Positions 34,307 to 46,199 of a stretch of DNA of 64,000 nt are shown here, piece by piece. A program made the position numbers and the translations under genes. The notes beneath the pieces are model-generated. The model made no database searches. It was not told where the DNA came from and saw nothing but the letters and a program-made list of their open reading frames with translations. This DNA comes from Podocnemis expansa (taxonomy: Eukaryota > Chordata > Testudines > Podocnemididae), in contig ML682002.1 of the NCBI GenBank assembly GCA_007922195.1, positions 558,001-622,000 of the forward strand. Reading direction: 5' to 3'. The stretch's first letter is position 1; each line of letters opens with the position of its first letter.

Positions 34307-37239
34307 TTCTTTGCCACCTCGCTGATCGTCTTTCCTTTCCCATCTCCTGTGCAGCCAAATTGCTGTTTCCAAAATCATCTTTCCTGTTTGGCTCCTCCAC
34401 CACATCACCTCACTACAAGTCACTTCTCTGGCTCCTCATCACGTTGCACATCAGCTTCAAAACTTCTTTTCCTTGCATATGCCTCTGTATCATCCATCAT
34501 CTGCCTTCAGCTCTGATCTGGCCTGCTTTCATGTCCTGCACTTTCAGCATTGTTTAGGACACCAGTCTGGATATTCTCTCTGTCAGGCCTCTCTGCAAAA
34601 CTGAGTAAGGGCATGGGGCTCTTTGGAACAGGGAGTGATCATATCGTAAAACACTGACACTGCTGGGAAAACCAGAAATTGAAATTAAAACCAGACAGGG
34701 GCTGTGCTTTCAAAACGTGGTCCTGTATGGTGTCAGCATAGTTTTACTGAAGCTGTCATGAAAAATGTTTTGCTAGATTGGCTGCAAATTGAGGCTCAAT
34801 ATCTTCTATATGTTTTCACCACCACACCCTCCCACCGAGAAAAATACATTTTCTCTAAGATGAAGCAGATTCCATGTATGCTTTGTATTCAGGCAATAGC
34901 CCACCCTGTCTGTAAATATTCTGAAGCATCCGTAGCCTTTGTGTAAAGGAGTTTGTGTAAGTCTTTGTCCAACAAAACAGGACTAGCCCTTTAAAAAAGA
35001 GGTCTCCCTCCTCCGAAGTATTTTACAAAGTAAGTTGCACCGATTTATGTTCCCATGCTTAGAGAGCATATATAGTAGGGTAAGGGGCATATTCAGTATC
35101 ATCTAGTATTTTGCATCTTACCCTGCCATCCTTAGCTAACCACAGCAAATATCCTAGCCCTAATCCAGCTGGACTGAAATGAGATGCAATTGCATCCACC
35201 CAATTGCTGTTTTTATGCAAAACAGCAGACATTTAAAAAACTGGACATCTTGTGCCATACCAAAATCCGCAGGATTAATATTAGCCTGGGAAATACTGTA
35301 GCATCTTTAGCCACAGACAATGGGAGATGTGCAAATTTTAATAGCACCCCACTATATGCAGCAAAGTGACAAAATGCCTTATTTACATTCCTGCCCACAC
35401 AACCAGTATAGGATAGTTCAACAAGGGGGATATATCATTTCAGGGGTGCTCTCTCGCCTTGAGGCATATATGTAACTTCCACTAGCATTAAAAGGAACAG
35501 AGCACTCGCTCTGGCTGCAGGATGCATGCCTTAAAATGGCTTAACCATGAGGGAGTTTTAATCTCTTGCAAAAGGACCAGTGAATTTTTCCACCTTGTTG
35601 AAAATTGCATGGCTGGGTGGGTGCAAGTGGGTATCCAGAGGCTGGCTTGCCACAAGACATCTCAAAGGTAACTTGTATTTAGTAAGCAAATTGGGAAGCA
35701 AAAAGAAAGACAAACAAACCCACACATCCTTGTAAACGATCTTTCCCCCTGCGTGTGTAAGATCTTCAGAATGTATGTAATCAGATGATACAGCTCTCAT
35801 TGCTGTTTTATGCAGCCAAATCACATGGTTCCTCATCTAATTCATTTCACTGTTGCTAGCCAGCATTTTCTGTAAGTGTTATAAAATATAATCAAGAACG
35901 GTCTCTGCTGGTTTCCCCAGCAGTGCCTGCCAGGCAGAATAGCTGGATTTCCTGTAACCTGACTTGCTACGGAGTGAGCATTTGCTTGCTTTCTCCTTAC
36001 ACATTTTTTTTCTTTCCCTGTGAAGGAGAAAAAAAAGGGCCCTGCAGATTTTCCATCTCAGCTAAGAAAGACTCCTAATGGAACTAATTCTGCTATGTTC
36101 CCAGCTGAAAGTCGAGAACATTTACAGTGCGTGGAGCTGATTTGCTGACTTACCCTTCATCTCTCTCACGAATGCCAGGTGAAAAAGCTTGTCTCTTTCC
36201 CGTGGAATAAACCACCAAAGCCAGGAAGCAGCCACTGCAGGGCTCACTCAGAAGTTCTCTCGGACTGTCACATTGCATGCAGCCTGCCAGGTATACGCGT
36301 GGATAAGAACACCCTGTGCTTCTCCCAAGATGAATGAGATCAGCACACATTAGGATAAAACTGCCTGCTAATATATGGGATGGTTTAGGACCAAAAAGCC
36401 AAGTATTAAACAAAAGGTTAGTCAATGCTACAATTAAAGTATTTTCTATGGTCTTAATTAAAGCTGATTTCGAAGAGGAGATGATGCCTGTACCTCTCTG
36501 CTTTGCGTGGTGTCCTTAGTGCCTTTTAAGAAGTAAAGCAAATGGTATATCCTCTGGAGGAAGCATGGACTCCATTCTCTGGAGTCTTAGGACGGAGGAC
36601 ATGTGAAGGGCATCCTAAAAGGCGGCTGATACGCCTTTACAACACGTGTGCTGATGCCTAGCTGTGGAAGCACGTCCCTTGACTCAAACCAGTGCTGAGC
36701 TGCTATTGAGCGATACATGAGTCGCTGGGAAGTGCTAGGACTCCACTGTCCTCTGCAAGATGTTGCTCTGAATACCTTGCTTGCATGGGAGCTCTTTGCT
36801 GAGCCCTTGGGCCCATGAGATATCCTTGTCCTTCTAACTGCTGCCGGCTGCCTGTCTTGGCTTAGTCCTCAAGGGTAGCCATCGCACTTAGGCACACAGA
36901 GTGACTGGTCGGCAGAGGAAGCATTACGTGCTCTCAGGGTTCAGCACTAGGTGATGTGGCAGCTGCATCCCACCGACGACCCCCTTCAGGGTGGCTATGG
37001 GATGGAAAAATACTGCCCTGAGGAACATCACATAGACCTGGGTCTCTTGGTCGCTGGTCACAGGCAGGGGGAGCATAGGCAAGGAGGAAGATACACCACA
37101 TATTAGTTGGGGCAACACAGACACACTAAGGCAGTGAAATTTAATCTCTTCTTTAGGTTTCATCTTGTAGTAGTTCTCAGGAGCTCAGGGTGGCTGAGAA
37201 TAAGGAGCTGGCTCCTCCTTTCATGCAAGGTCAGTCGCT
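34307..37239. other. unassigned sequence
   Basis: No element ends or coding signal recognised. Confidence 0.4.
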
Positions 37240-37251
37240 AGTAAAGTTAAT

Positions 37252-37406
37252 TTCCAAAGGTGTAGCCGTGTTAGTCTAGTCCAGCAAAAAAAAACCAAGC
37301 AGTCGCGTGGCACAGCATCTGATGAAGTGGGATTTTCTCCCACGAAAGCTCATGCAAAAAATAAATCTGTCAGTCTTTAAGTGCCACACGACTCTTTGTT
37401 TTTTTT
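37252..37406. mobile_element. compact Penelope-like unit with intact hammerhead-like core
   Basis: It joins a short reverse arm (TTCCAAAGGTGTAGCCGTG through GTGGCAC) to a forward arm starting AGCATCTGATGAAGTGGG. A perfect 12-bp duplication AGTAAAGTTAAT lies at 37240-37251 and 37407-37418. The core is the best in the window: CTGATGA (37319-37325), stem GTGGG / CCCAC (37327-37331 with 37339-37343) and GAAA (37344-37347). Confidence 0.88.
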
Positions 37407-37537
37407 AGTAAAGTTAATCCCCTCCATGACTTGATTAAAATCAGCACAGAAATATTAAGCAACATAGGAAAGGTTGCAGGATCAGACGTGAACTCTGATC
37501 TCCAAGTCCCAGTCTTGAGTTGACTGAACCATTGACT

Positions 37538-37675
37538 GTTCAGTTCATAGGGCTGGAAGGGACCTCATGAGGTCATCTAGTCCAACCTGCTGCTAAAAGC
37601 AGGACTACTCCCACTAGATCATCCCAGCCAAGGTTTTGTCTAACCAGGCCTTAAAAGTTTTCAAAGATGGAGATT
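37538..37675 (-). mobile_element. CR1 3' end, minus strand
   Basis: The plus strand shows GGGCTGGAAGGGACCTCATG, GGTCATCTAGTCCAACCTGC and CTAACCAGGCCTTAAAAG, the reverse complement of a CR1 3' end. Confidence 0.85.
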
Positions 37676-38179
37676 CAGTTCATTGAGCAACCCAAAAAAT
37701 AACATTAAAAAAAATTGTTTACAATCAAACTAAAATGAAAAAATTTCACATTTCTCAGTGCAGTGAAGAAGTTGAAGAAAAATTCATTTTAGGTTGAAGA
37801 AACATTTTGTTTGGCTTGAAATGACTTTTTTCACGACGTTTTGTTTCATTTTTTGTTACTTTTTAATATTTATAACTGTTTTGTTGAAATAAAACTTAGC
37901 TTTCCAACATGCCTGTCTGTTTTCTTAACTACAGCCATCTTTCCTCTCTTCTGGATAAGTATTGGTTTGGGACTTGGAGGATCTGGGCAGAAGAGTGGGG
38001 TTTCTGGCACCCAGGGGGGATACCTGCATTGGTGTCCCTCCCCACCATGGGAGAGGTCTGCGGGCCCATGTCCCACTCTCTTCCCCCACCCCGTGGCAGC
38101 AGCAGCACCCTATAGGGTCGAAGAGCTTCTGTAGTTATGGCCCTGGTGGGTGTCCACAACTTTGAAAAGCATCATGTTT
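37676..38179. other. unassigned sequence
   Basis: No gene seen. The GC-rich part near 37970-38110 has overlapping frames on both strands. Confidence 0.4.
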
Positions 38180-38948
38180 AGCAACTAGAATCACAGTGCC
38201 AGCTTTGCTAATAATGAGCAGTGGAGTCACTCCATAAATGGCTCCATCACTGGTCGGCACGGCAAGTTACTCTTCACAAATTGGTGAATGGAGTCATGCA
38301 AAGATGGTTTCATACAAATGATGACTGCCAACATAGCCCTTGAAATCAAGGTGATGAGCATCATCGTCACAATGGAGCCCTTGTTTTGGTGAGGGCCTCT
38401 GGATGCCAATGCAAAGAATGAAGAAGAAAGATATGATTTGGTCCTCTACTTCAGTGTAATAGTTTTTGGACACTGTCTTAGCTGGTTTCACTCTTCCAAA
38501 TCTGCAGAGCTGTGGCAGCTGAGGCAAGACAGGGGCTTGCTGGAGCACTAAGAAAGGTTTCTTCACTTCCAACATAGCATCCACAACATTTCAGGCACAG
38601 AAACTCTTCTGGATGGTCAGTAGTTTGGCAGATCTTAACCTTCCGGAGAGCTGCTGTGAATCAGCACCCTGAAAAACCGGATGTTGGACCAAGGTCTTCA
38701 CCAGAGAGTAGTGTTTGGGTGCCTCACTTGAAGGGTCTGGTTCTCTGAAAGTGCCGACTGGGTTACTCAGTCTTAAAGTGTAGTGAACTGGGCACCCCAA
38801 ATTGATGCCATTACTGAAAATTTGGCTCTGTTTTACTTGCATGCTTTTAAGTGACAACTGCCCCTGAAAGAAACAGGAGAACCCATCGGGCTTTAGCAGG
38901 GAAAATGAAGAATAACTTTCTTCACTGGACAACCCAGCTGAAAACAGC
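38180..38948 (-). pseudogene. unidentified stop-interrupted coding-like remnant
   Basis: A minus-strand reading of 119 codons (38950 down to 38591) continues in the same frame after one TGA (38591-38593) for a further 96 codons to 38294, where another stop falls. The text has normal amino-acid composition, for example SGRLRSAKLLTIQKS and LPQLPQLCRFGRVKPAKTVSKN. A second frame carries on at 38409-38227, suggesting a frameshift. The stop at 38591 could be a tryptophan codon lost by one base. I do not recognise the family. It could be an intronless processed pseudogene, part of an unrecognised transposon, or chance. It abuts the miniature element at 38951. Confidence 0.4.
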
Positions 38949-38950
38949 AT

Positions 38951-39311
38951 GGGTTAGTTCGAACTAACTGGAACTTTTAGTTTGAACTAACTGCATTTTT
39001 TTAGTTCAAACTAAAAAGTTAGCTTGGCTAACTTTTTAGGTAGAACTAAAAAAATGTGGTTAGTTCGAATTAACCACTTAGTTTGAACTTAGTTAGTTTG
39101 AACTAGCATGGCTACTAGCATGGCTATTGAAGTTCGAACTAAGTGGTTAGTTTGAACTAACTGTTTAAACTAACTAGTTTGAACTAAGCTTTGCTTAGTT
39201 CGAACTAAACATTTTTTTAGTTTGTACTAGGCAAAGCCTAGTGTAGACAGATCAGATTAGTCCTGATTAAACTTCCTTAATCAGGACTAATTTGCTAGTG
39301 TAGACCTAGCC
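38951..39311. mobile_element. AGTTCGAACTA-type miniature transposon, left end missing
   Basis: The interior is made of AGTTCGAACTAA palindromes and the right tip is GTGTAGACCTAGCC. The expected GGGTATGTCTACAC tip is absent on the left, so it appears truncated or replaced there. Confidence 0.78.
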
Positions 39312-39727
39312 AAATAAACACATGGTCCTTTCTACAGGGCTGTGTATCTTATCAGATCTGCCTTAGTCTATAGTCCACCCCCAGCTTCCTGGCTTATCTT
39401 GACCAATGGTCTTGGCACTGATTCCCCCTCCCATGGAAATATTTGTAGAAGGGGACACTGGGGGATGCTCCTAGAGCATTCCCCGAATTGTTCTGTTTGG
39501 AGGGAGCGGGTGGGGTTGCTCCTCTGGGGAATGGCCTATAGTTCTGTCTCTAAACCTCACGTGACACCAAAGTCATCAGCACACAGTCCTGAGAACAGTG
39601 CTCCCTTGGAGCTAGGGCTTCATTAAATTCCTATCAGCGTTTGCCCAGGTATCTGAATGGATAATGCTGCTGTCCCTCATCCCACACTAGACTCCAGTTC
39701 TCCCTTCCTACTCCAGACCAGTCCCTC
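39312..39727. other. unassigned sequence
   Basis: Nothing recognised. Confidence 0.4.
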
Positions 39728-39850
39728 CAAACAGACAAGAAACAATTGGCTTAAATTATAGCTAGGGAGATTTAGGCTGGACATTAGGAAATAATTCCTG
39801 ACTGTCAGGGTGATTAACTAGTCCCTTCCAGTTTCTATGATTCAATGAAA
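39728..39850 (+). mobile_element. CR1 3' end
   Basis: GATTTAGGCTGGACATTAGG, CTGACTGTCAGGGTG and the terminal TTTCTATGATTCAATG follow the CR1 3' tail, whose octamer-like repeat resembles ATTCTATG. Confidence 0.88.
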
Positions 39851-39954
39851 CCCATGTGCTGAGCATGTTGCAATGGTGCCATAGAGATTCTCCATGCAGT
39901 GGGTCCCACATGGGCTCCTACAACAATCAGTTTCTGTAGAAACTGATTCTCTGC

Positions 39955-40095
39955 CACTGACCTGCAGTGTGGCTATGGATGAGTCTCTTAATAGCCTGCA
40001 AGATGGAGAGATCCCATACCTACTTCAGCAAGGTGTTGCACGGATTAATTAACTAATATTTGTAAAGAGCTTTGTAGATTTAAGATGCAGTGTAA
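39955..40095 (+). repeat. MIR-like SINE remnant
   Basis: It has TGACCTGCAGTGTGGCTATG, then AAGGTGTTGCACGGATTAAT and TTGTAAAGAGCTTTGTAG, in the order of MIR segments. Confidence 0.6.
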
Positions 40096-40352
40096 TTGCT
40101 AAATTGGGTGACTGTCAATTCACCAGCAGGCTGGGTGTGTTGCCTGGAAGCACACCAAGATGAATCAGGTTCTTACTGGCAGACAGACAGATGAGAATGT
40201 AGAGCAGCAGATGGAGAGAAATTCCTGAGGTCATCTGGAAAAAAGGATTGGTTTATTAGCAAACACTAGTGATTATAAAGATCCACCAAGTTACCATATC
40301 TGAGGGGTTTGAACTTACAAATGTCTGAGCAAAGAAACAGTCACTCTGGATA

Positions 40353-40629
40353 GCTGAATATGATTTCTCTTATTACAACAGGTGATTTGACCTCACCTGC
40401 CTCTACATGCTGTTCCCCACTGTTTGAATCTAAACAGCTGCTTTGATTTGGTGTAACAGTCTGACCTGATCCTACAACTTACATTTCCCTGCATTTATTT
40501 TCCTCCCATTCTGTAAGATCCCTGCCTCTTCAAAGCATCTGACGAAGTGGGATTTTCTCCCACAAAAGCTCAGGCAATAAATAAATTTGTTAGTCTTTAA
40601 AAGAGCCACAGGACTCCTTGTTTGTTTTC
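40353..40629 (+). mobile_element. Penelope-like 3' fragment with terminal repeat
   Basis: The first part (AACAGGTGATTTGACC to CTGTAAGATCCC) matches the 3' untranslated segment of the PLE at 21525-21670. The second part is the terminal repeat. CTGGATA at 40346-40352 and 40630-40636 is a possible 7-bp duplication. The CTGACGA core (40539-40545) and GTGGG/CCCAC stem are intact; GAAA is now AAAA. Confidence 0.85.
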
Positions 40630-40814
40630 CTGGATAATGGTGAATTCAATGGGCTAGGGATGGGGTCCTTAGTATCTAAAGTCATAAATATAGGCTCTCT
40701 TCAACTGAGGGGCTCTTCCTATTATGGCAGTTGATTTCAGCGTGGTCCAAAGGACTGAAGGCCCCGTGTTACAGTCCTGAGAGGGTGGAGCAGTATCTTC
40801 TCCCATATAGCCTG

Positions 40815-40942
40815 TGATGACTGCGTGGGATTTTCTCCCATGAAAACTCATGCAATAAATAAATTAGTTAGTCGTTAAGTGCCACCAGACTCCTTGATTA
40901 TTTTACTGAACTAGATTAACACGGCTGCCCCTTTCGGGACTT
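40815..40942 (+). mobile_element. Penelope-like terminal-repeat fragment
   Basis: GTGGGATTTTCTCCCATGAAA, ACTCATGCAATAAATAAA, GTGCCACCAGACTCC and CACGGCTGCCCCTTTCGGG follow the family order. CTGANGA is not preserved (the sequence reads TGATGACTG). Confidence 0.8.
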
Positions 40943-42023
40943 GGCACATTACCTCAGCAGCTGCATCCTTGCCAGCCAGGTACACAACCTTGTTTCTTTT
41001 GCAGTTGGTGCCCGTTGTTTGTTCTATGGTTTTCTAATCCCTCTTTCCCTCCCACTCAACATGGCTCTCCATTTGGGGTTTATGCAGGCCAGACACCTAT
41101 TCGCTCCAAATCACGTACGTCATTTATCCTTGTTTAGGCTCCCAGAGGCCTCTGGGCAGACACAGCTGGAACTGAAAAGAGATGGCTCTGCTCAGAAGAG
41201 AAACTGCATAAAAATGGTGTTTTCTTAGCCAGCCAGTCTCCTCTCTGTGCACGTCCCAATTCAGAGCCATTCAGCTTTAGGAGAAATTCTTCCTACATGG
41301 AGAAGTTAAGTAGGATTCGAGTGTGCATTAGCCTGGCACTGGCTTTCTGCAAATGGATGAATTTCACCCTTTTCTGACTGCAGTTCGGTTTGACACTTCT
41401 TCTCCGTGCAGAGCCAATCGCGGCTCTGGAGAAACAAGCTGGGAACGCCTCTGCCTTGTGCCTCACCAATAGCGTAAGCACCAGAATTGGACAGCTAAGT
41501 CTTTATGGTTAGTGAGGCACAAGCCATGAAGAACAGATTCCTGGCTTAGTCTGCAAGACCGGCAATTCCATAAACCCATCCCTTGCTCCAGGCAAACTAA
41601 GCCCCAGGAAAGTTGAGATGAGGCTGGAAGCCTGCATTGTTATTGCACTAGTATCCTTCTGCAAGAAAGAACCTCGCTGCAGTAATTTCATCAGAACACC
41701 CTCATCTATCTCCCTAGGATGATTCTACAACTGTTTCTGTTCTGCCCTCTACTCGTTCATACACTTAGATTAATTCTTCCAGGCAGGGAACAGGTAACTT
41801 GTTCAGCACATGGCCATGTGCGTTTGCATCACAAACGGGCTGTTTAGATGTAAGACTGTCATCTAGTGGATGGAATCAGAACTGCTCAACGACATCATAG
41901 CCCCCCCTGGCTAACACTTACTGAAGATTTCCTCTCAGCTCAAAACTGAGAGGGACTGTGCTCTTGGACACCAGGACTAGAGCTTCAGCTTTGTGGTCAT
42001 CAGGAAGTCCCCTGATACCTCTC
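40943..42023. other. unassigned sequence
   Basis: No gene or element ends recognised. Confidence 0.4.
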
Positions 42024-42026
42024 ATG

Positions 42027-42427
42027 GGGTATGTCTACACTATGGGCTTAAGTCAACTTAAGCAAAGCCCTGGCCACATTTAGAGTTCATTAAGTTGACT
42101 TACAGGGATCGTTAAGTCGACTTAATAACTCTCATTCTTTAAGTCAACTGACACATTAATTTGACTTTATTAAGTCAACTTAATGCAATGTGGCCATCTA
42201 AGTCAACTTAAGAAGCCCTATGTAATAACATGTGCCTGCTTAGGTTGACTTTGTACAGCTGACTTAAGCAAATACACGTTTTATTAGGACACTTGCTTAA
42301 GTCGACTTAACAAACTTTGTTCCGTTGACTTAAGAAAAGTGTGGACTCACTAAGTCAACTTAATAAAGTAGATTTTATTAAATCGACTTAACAAAGTTGA
42401 CTTAGCTTTTGCAGTGTATACATAGCC
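42027..42427. mobile_element. AAGTCGACTTA-type miniature transposon
   Basis: The tips are GGGTATGTCTACAC and GTGTATACATAGCC, with a perfect ATG duplication at 42024-42026 and 42428-42430. The interior consists of TTAAGTCGACTTAA palindromes with many CG-to-TG/CA changes. Confidence 0.88.
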
Positions 42428-42430
42428 ATG

Positions 42431-43334
42431 TGGTGCACAGAGACAACGGAGAGATACTCTGACAGCCAGATTTGGTCCAGTTATGTGATAATACAGTTAG
42501 TTAGCACAGTGCTGTTTAAAGATCTCTCTTGGGCTACCGAGCCTGTTACAGGTTATCCTTTCTCTGTGGCTCTTCAGAAAGAGGCAGTGCTGCAAGAGCA
42601 AAAGCAAATGAACATGTTTATTAGGTAAGATTAGATTACGTCTGTTGAGATGTTAGAAAATTTAGCAATACAAGTAGACAAGTGATTGCTACTTAGCACC
42701 ACCCACAGGACATAGCACATATTATTAAAGCATCTCCTGACCTCAGCCATGACTAATCATGTTGCTACCAGACTGCATTAATCCTTTTTAAATGAGGATA
42801 TGAGGTGCCTCTGGGTATTTCTTTAGAGTTGATGTACATGCCAGCTGTGCAGCTAAGTTTTAGTGCTTCACTCTAGAAGTGGAGTACACACCGAATGGCC
42901 ATGACCCTAGTACTCTGTCACTTACTCTCCGTGCCACCATGTTGCCTGTGCCTAGAACATCCTCCCTGTTCGAGTTTGCCTTGTTGTCTCCCACAGACTC
43001 ATACCTCCTAGGATGCTGCCGAGAAAGGCATTTTTTAAAAAAGCAGCAATAATTGACATTTTCACAATCCATTCTTGAGCTGGATTTTCCACTGTGTCTC
43101 ATCCTCATGAAGTCGCTTAGTGCTGGATGAAGTTTGGCACCCAGCTCCAATGGAAAAGTCTTAAAGAGTAAGCTCTCTGGATCTTTGTTTTGCATTGTGT
43201 ACAGTGCTAATCTCAACACTGGCAAATAATAAAACTGGTTAGCATGTTTCACTAGATGAAACTAAATGCAGGGAATTGTTACGTTTTCCCCCAAGCTTGG
43301 ATATTGGGATACCCTTTAATTGTGGGTGCTGGAA
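42431..43334. other. unassigned sequence
   Basis: A 130-codon minus frame (43252-42860) has no recognisable domain, and its upstream edge runs up to CR1 sequence. Confidence 0.4.
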
Positions 43335-43550
43335 TTGCACATGGGATTCTGGTAGTGGCTGCATCCGTGCCAAATACAGAGGTAAAATACTCTTTCTATT
43401 CCTACTCAAGACTCCCTCATTTAGGCATCCCAGGATTTCATTGGCTCTTTTGGCCATAGCATTACAGTGGGTGCTCACATCCAACTGATTGTTCACCACA
43501 ACCCACAAATGTTTTGCAGCGTCATTGCTAACAGTGTCCCTCCTCACTCT
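43335..43550 (-). mobile_element. CR1 fragment, minus strand
   Basis: The plus strand shows GTGCCAAATACAGAGGTAAA, CCTACTCAAGACTCCC, CCCAGGATTTCATTGGCTC and CTGATTGTTCACCACAACCC, the reverse complement of the CR1 3' conserved block. The same block appears at about 54160-54290. Confidence 0.85.
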
Positions 43551-44519
43551 GAAATCTATAGGACAAGTAGAGGGTTTCTTGTTGATCCCTCTTTGAGACG
43601 CTCAGCCACAATGGCTGACACCCCAACTCTATCACTTTCAGTACTGAGTAGAGCAGCCTTGTGTGCCAACCGCAAACAAAAAATGGCGAAAGTGGGCAGG
43701 ACCCATGTCAGGAATGAGCCAATCAAAGGCTAAAATGCTGACTGTAAGCCCAAGCTTGGTTGTGGCTGAGGTTATGGATATAAAACATGGCATGCGGATC
43801 ACGGACCAGATAGATACTGTCACTGAGCGAATGCGGATCGGATGCAGATCCGCATTTTCGTATTTGCACAGGGCTCTAAACATTTTTCTTCCACATCTCC
43901 AAAGAGCTCTCTGCCTGCTGCGCAAGCAAAGTCTGAATGCAGATGGAGCCACAAAACACAAATGAGCTACTCTTTGGGAAATGTCTAATCCTAATCAGTT
44001 CAGGAATGTTCAGACTTTGCGCCACCATGGCAACCACTTCCCAGCAAACAGCTCCGATGCGAGTTAACAATACTCCTCTGTACACCGTGCTGCATTTCTA
44101 AAATTCTTCTCTTCCTGAAACCAGCATATGATCCGTGGCGAGTTTACCTGATATATTCATGTCATGCTGCTGTGAGTGGTGAATCATCTGAAACAATGAG
44201 CTGAGTTTCTTCTTCGCAGTGGTTTCAAAGGGAAAAGGAAGTGTGTTAGTGACCTGCATGAGATCTGGAAGAATTTGGCCCATTGCATATAGCCTCCTCT
44301 GAGTCCATCATTAAAGTCCTTTCTCATGGCCAGCCCCCATTGGTATTGATAGTTAACAAGCTTGCCTGAGCAAAGACTTCAGGGTCCAGTTTTTAAGCAT
44401 ATGCTGGGTAATAGCATGGCAGGGCACCATGCTTGTAAAACTAACATGGGTCTTTAATAAGAGATTCATAGAGATGAATGCTAGCTGAAGTAGAAGCAAG
44501 CCATGTACATATTAACTGA
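43551..44519. other. unassigned sequence
   Basis: A patch near 43795-43860 has GATGCGGATC / GCAGATCCGC inverted phrases but no clear element ends. Confidence 0.35.
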
Positions 44520-45007
44520 CCAGTGCCAGGGGATCCGGGCGTGCCAGGGTCTCTTCCCCACCCCCCGGCCAATGTTCGGGGAGCCGGGCTTGTGGGGTCT
44601 CTTCCCCACTGCCTGGCTGGAGCTGCCGGGGGTGCCATGTGTGCGTGGATCCCTTCCCTGCCCCCAGTCCATCCCATGGTCCTTTCCTCCTCCCTGTCCA
44701 GGGTGCTGGAGGAGGTCTTCCTTCCAGGGTGCCATGCCCCCTGGGAGGAAGAAGATCAAACAGGTTTGAATCGAGACAACAGTTGTTTCAAAACTACCCG
44801 TCCAAACAGCGTTGTTTCAAAAGGAACATTTCGATTCAACAGTCCTTTCGATTCCCTAGCACGTCTTATTGTTTCGGTCTATCTTTTGTTGTTTCAGTAT
44901 GATGGAGCTCATCATATCGAAACAACAGAACATTGTGTGGACCTAATTTTTTTTAAAGCAAAACAACCAGCGTTGTTTTGCTTTAAAACCTATGTGTGGT
45001 CATACCC
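44520..45007. mobile_element. partial TTCGAAACAA-type element with GC-rich segment
   Basis: The right tip GTGTGGTCATACCC and scattered TTGTTTCAAAAC / TATCGAAACAAC palindromes mark the family. The left tip is missing. The GC-rich part at 44520-44755 shares a CCAGGGTGCCATGCCCCCTG phrase with the interior of the element at 61649-62550. CR1 sequence begins right after it. Confidence 0.65.
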
Positions 45008-45115
45008 TAAGGTCAGAAGGGACCAGTATGATCATCTAGTCTGATCTCCTGCACAATGCAGGCCTCAGAACCTCACCAGGTCACTCCAGCAATAAGCCTC
45101 TAACCTAGGACTGAG
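45008..45115 (-). mobile_element. CR1 3' end, minus strand
   Basis: AGGTCAGAAGGGACCAGTAT, GATCATCTAGTCTGATCTCC and GCACAATGCAGGCC are the reverse complement of a CR1 tail. Confidence 0.85.
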
Positions 45116-45343
45116 TTATTAAAGTCCTCAAATTATGATTTAAGGACTTTAAGATATACAGAATTCACCAGCAGGTGAGCCATGCCCCGTGCTATGGAGG
45201 AAAGCAAAAAACATAGTACTTCAGTTTTTTTAAAAGAATAAAATTAAAAATACTAAATTATTGGGGCTCATTTGTTGTGAAATTTCTCTAAATAATGACT
45301 GAGGGATTGTTTTTAAAGGCATATGTACTTTTAGACTTGAAAC

Positions 45344-45555
45344 CAGGGGGTCTCAAACTCAAATCACCATGAGGGCTGCATGAGGACTAGTTGAGGGCCG
45401 CCTGAGGACTAGTACATTAGCCCGAGGACTGCACCACTGAAACCTTCTCATACAATGATATTGCAAATTTCAGTAACAATAGGGTTGTTGCGGACCGCAG
45501 GAAATAGCTTTAGAGGCCACATGCGGGCCCCCAGACCTCATGTTTGAGACCCCTG
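45344..45555 (-). mobile_element. hAT-like miniature element, reverse copy
   Basis: The ends are CAGGGGGTCTCAAAC and GTTTGAGACCCCTG. The flanks CTTGAAAC (45336-45343) and CATTAAAC (45556-45563) match at 6 of 8. The interior is the reverse complement of the copy at 27929. Confidence 0.85.
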
Positions 45556-45563
45556 CATTAAAC

Positions 45564-46186
45564 TAAATATTGTTGGCAATGGTTACCTTTCTGGGCTGGA
45601 AATGGGAGGAACTTTTTAGAGTTATAACATGACTTATTATGTCAGTTTGCATTATTGAGCTTTTCATTGTCTCTTCCTCCACACATGGTAGATTCATTAA
45701 AGACTCAGCATTGCTGCTCTAGTGATTGGGAGATGCCTTCTACTGTGGTTATCTGCTGTAGTGAATGTGGAGTTGAATGGTGTGTTCCATTTATTAGGTC
45801 ACGTGCTACAAAAAGTGTGTTAATAAGGAGAAGTTCACAGGTGCTTTATTTGGGTGGGAGAATGCACTGTATAAACTACAAGATGGAAAGATCAGAGCAT
45901 GACTCACAAAGGGGGGACAACACAGTGAAATGCGAGGGACCTACAATGCGACGGTATGTGCCCAAGGCATGTGTACTGTAATGTGTACATAGCAGCAATA
46001 CATATAGACATGGAGTTTGAATATAAGGAAATAAAGCACTCTTATTTTGAGTATCATATGGTTTTGTGGTCTCCATGGTAACAAGAGTGCCATGCTTTTG
46101 CAAGACACTCCCCAAGTGTGGAGCAAAAAGAAAGACCCCCTGTCCTCCCCGCTTTGACCCATGAGTGTAGCACCCGGGAAGTGATT
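45564..46186. other. unassigned sequence
   Basis: A 108-codon plus frame (45655-45981) overlaps minus frames and has no recognised domain. Confidence 0.4.
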
Positions 46187-46199
46187 CTTAGAGTTGAAG

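Noticed and set aside
44523..45044. 173-codon plus frame
   Set aside because: It runs through a GC-rich block into palindromic transposon sequence, so it is not a gene.
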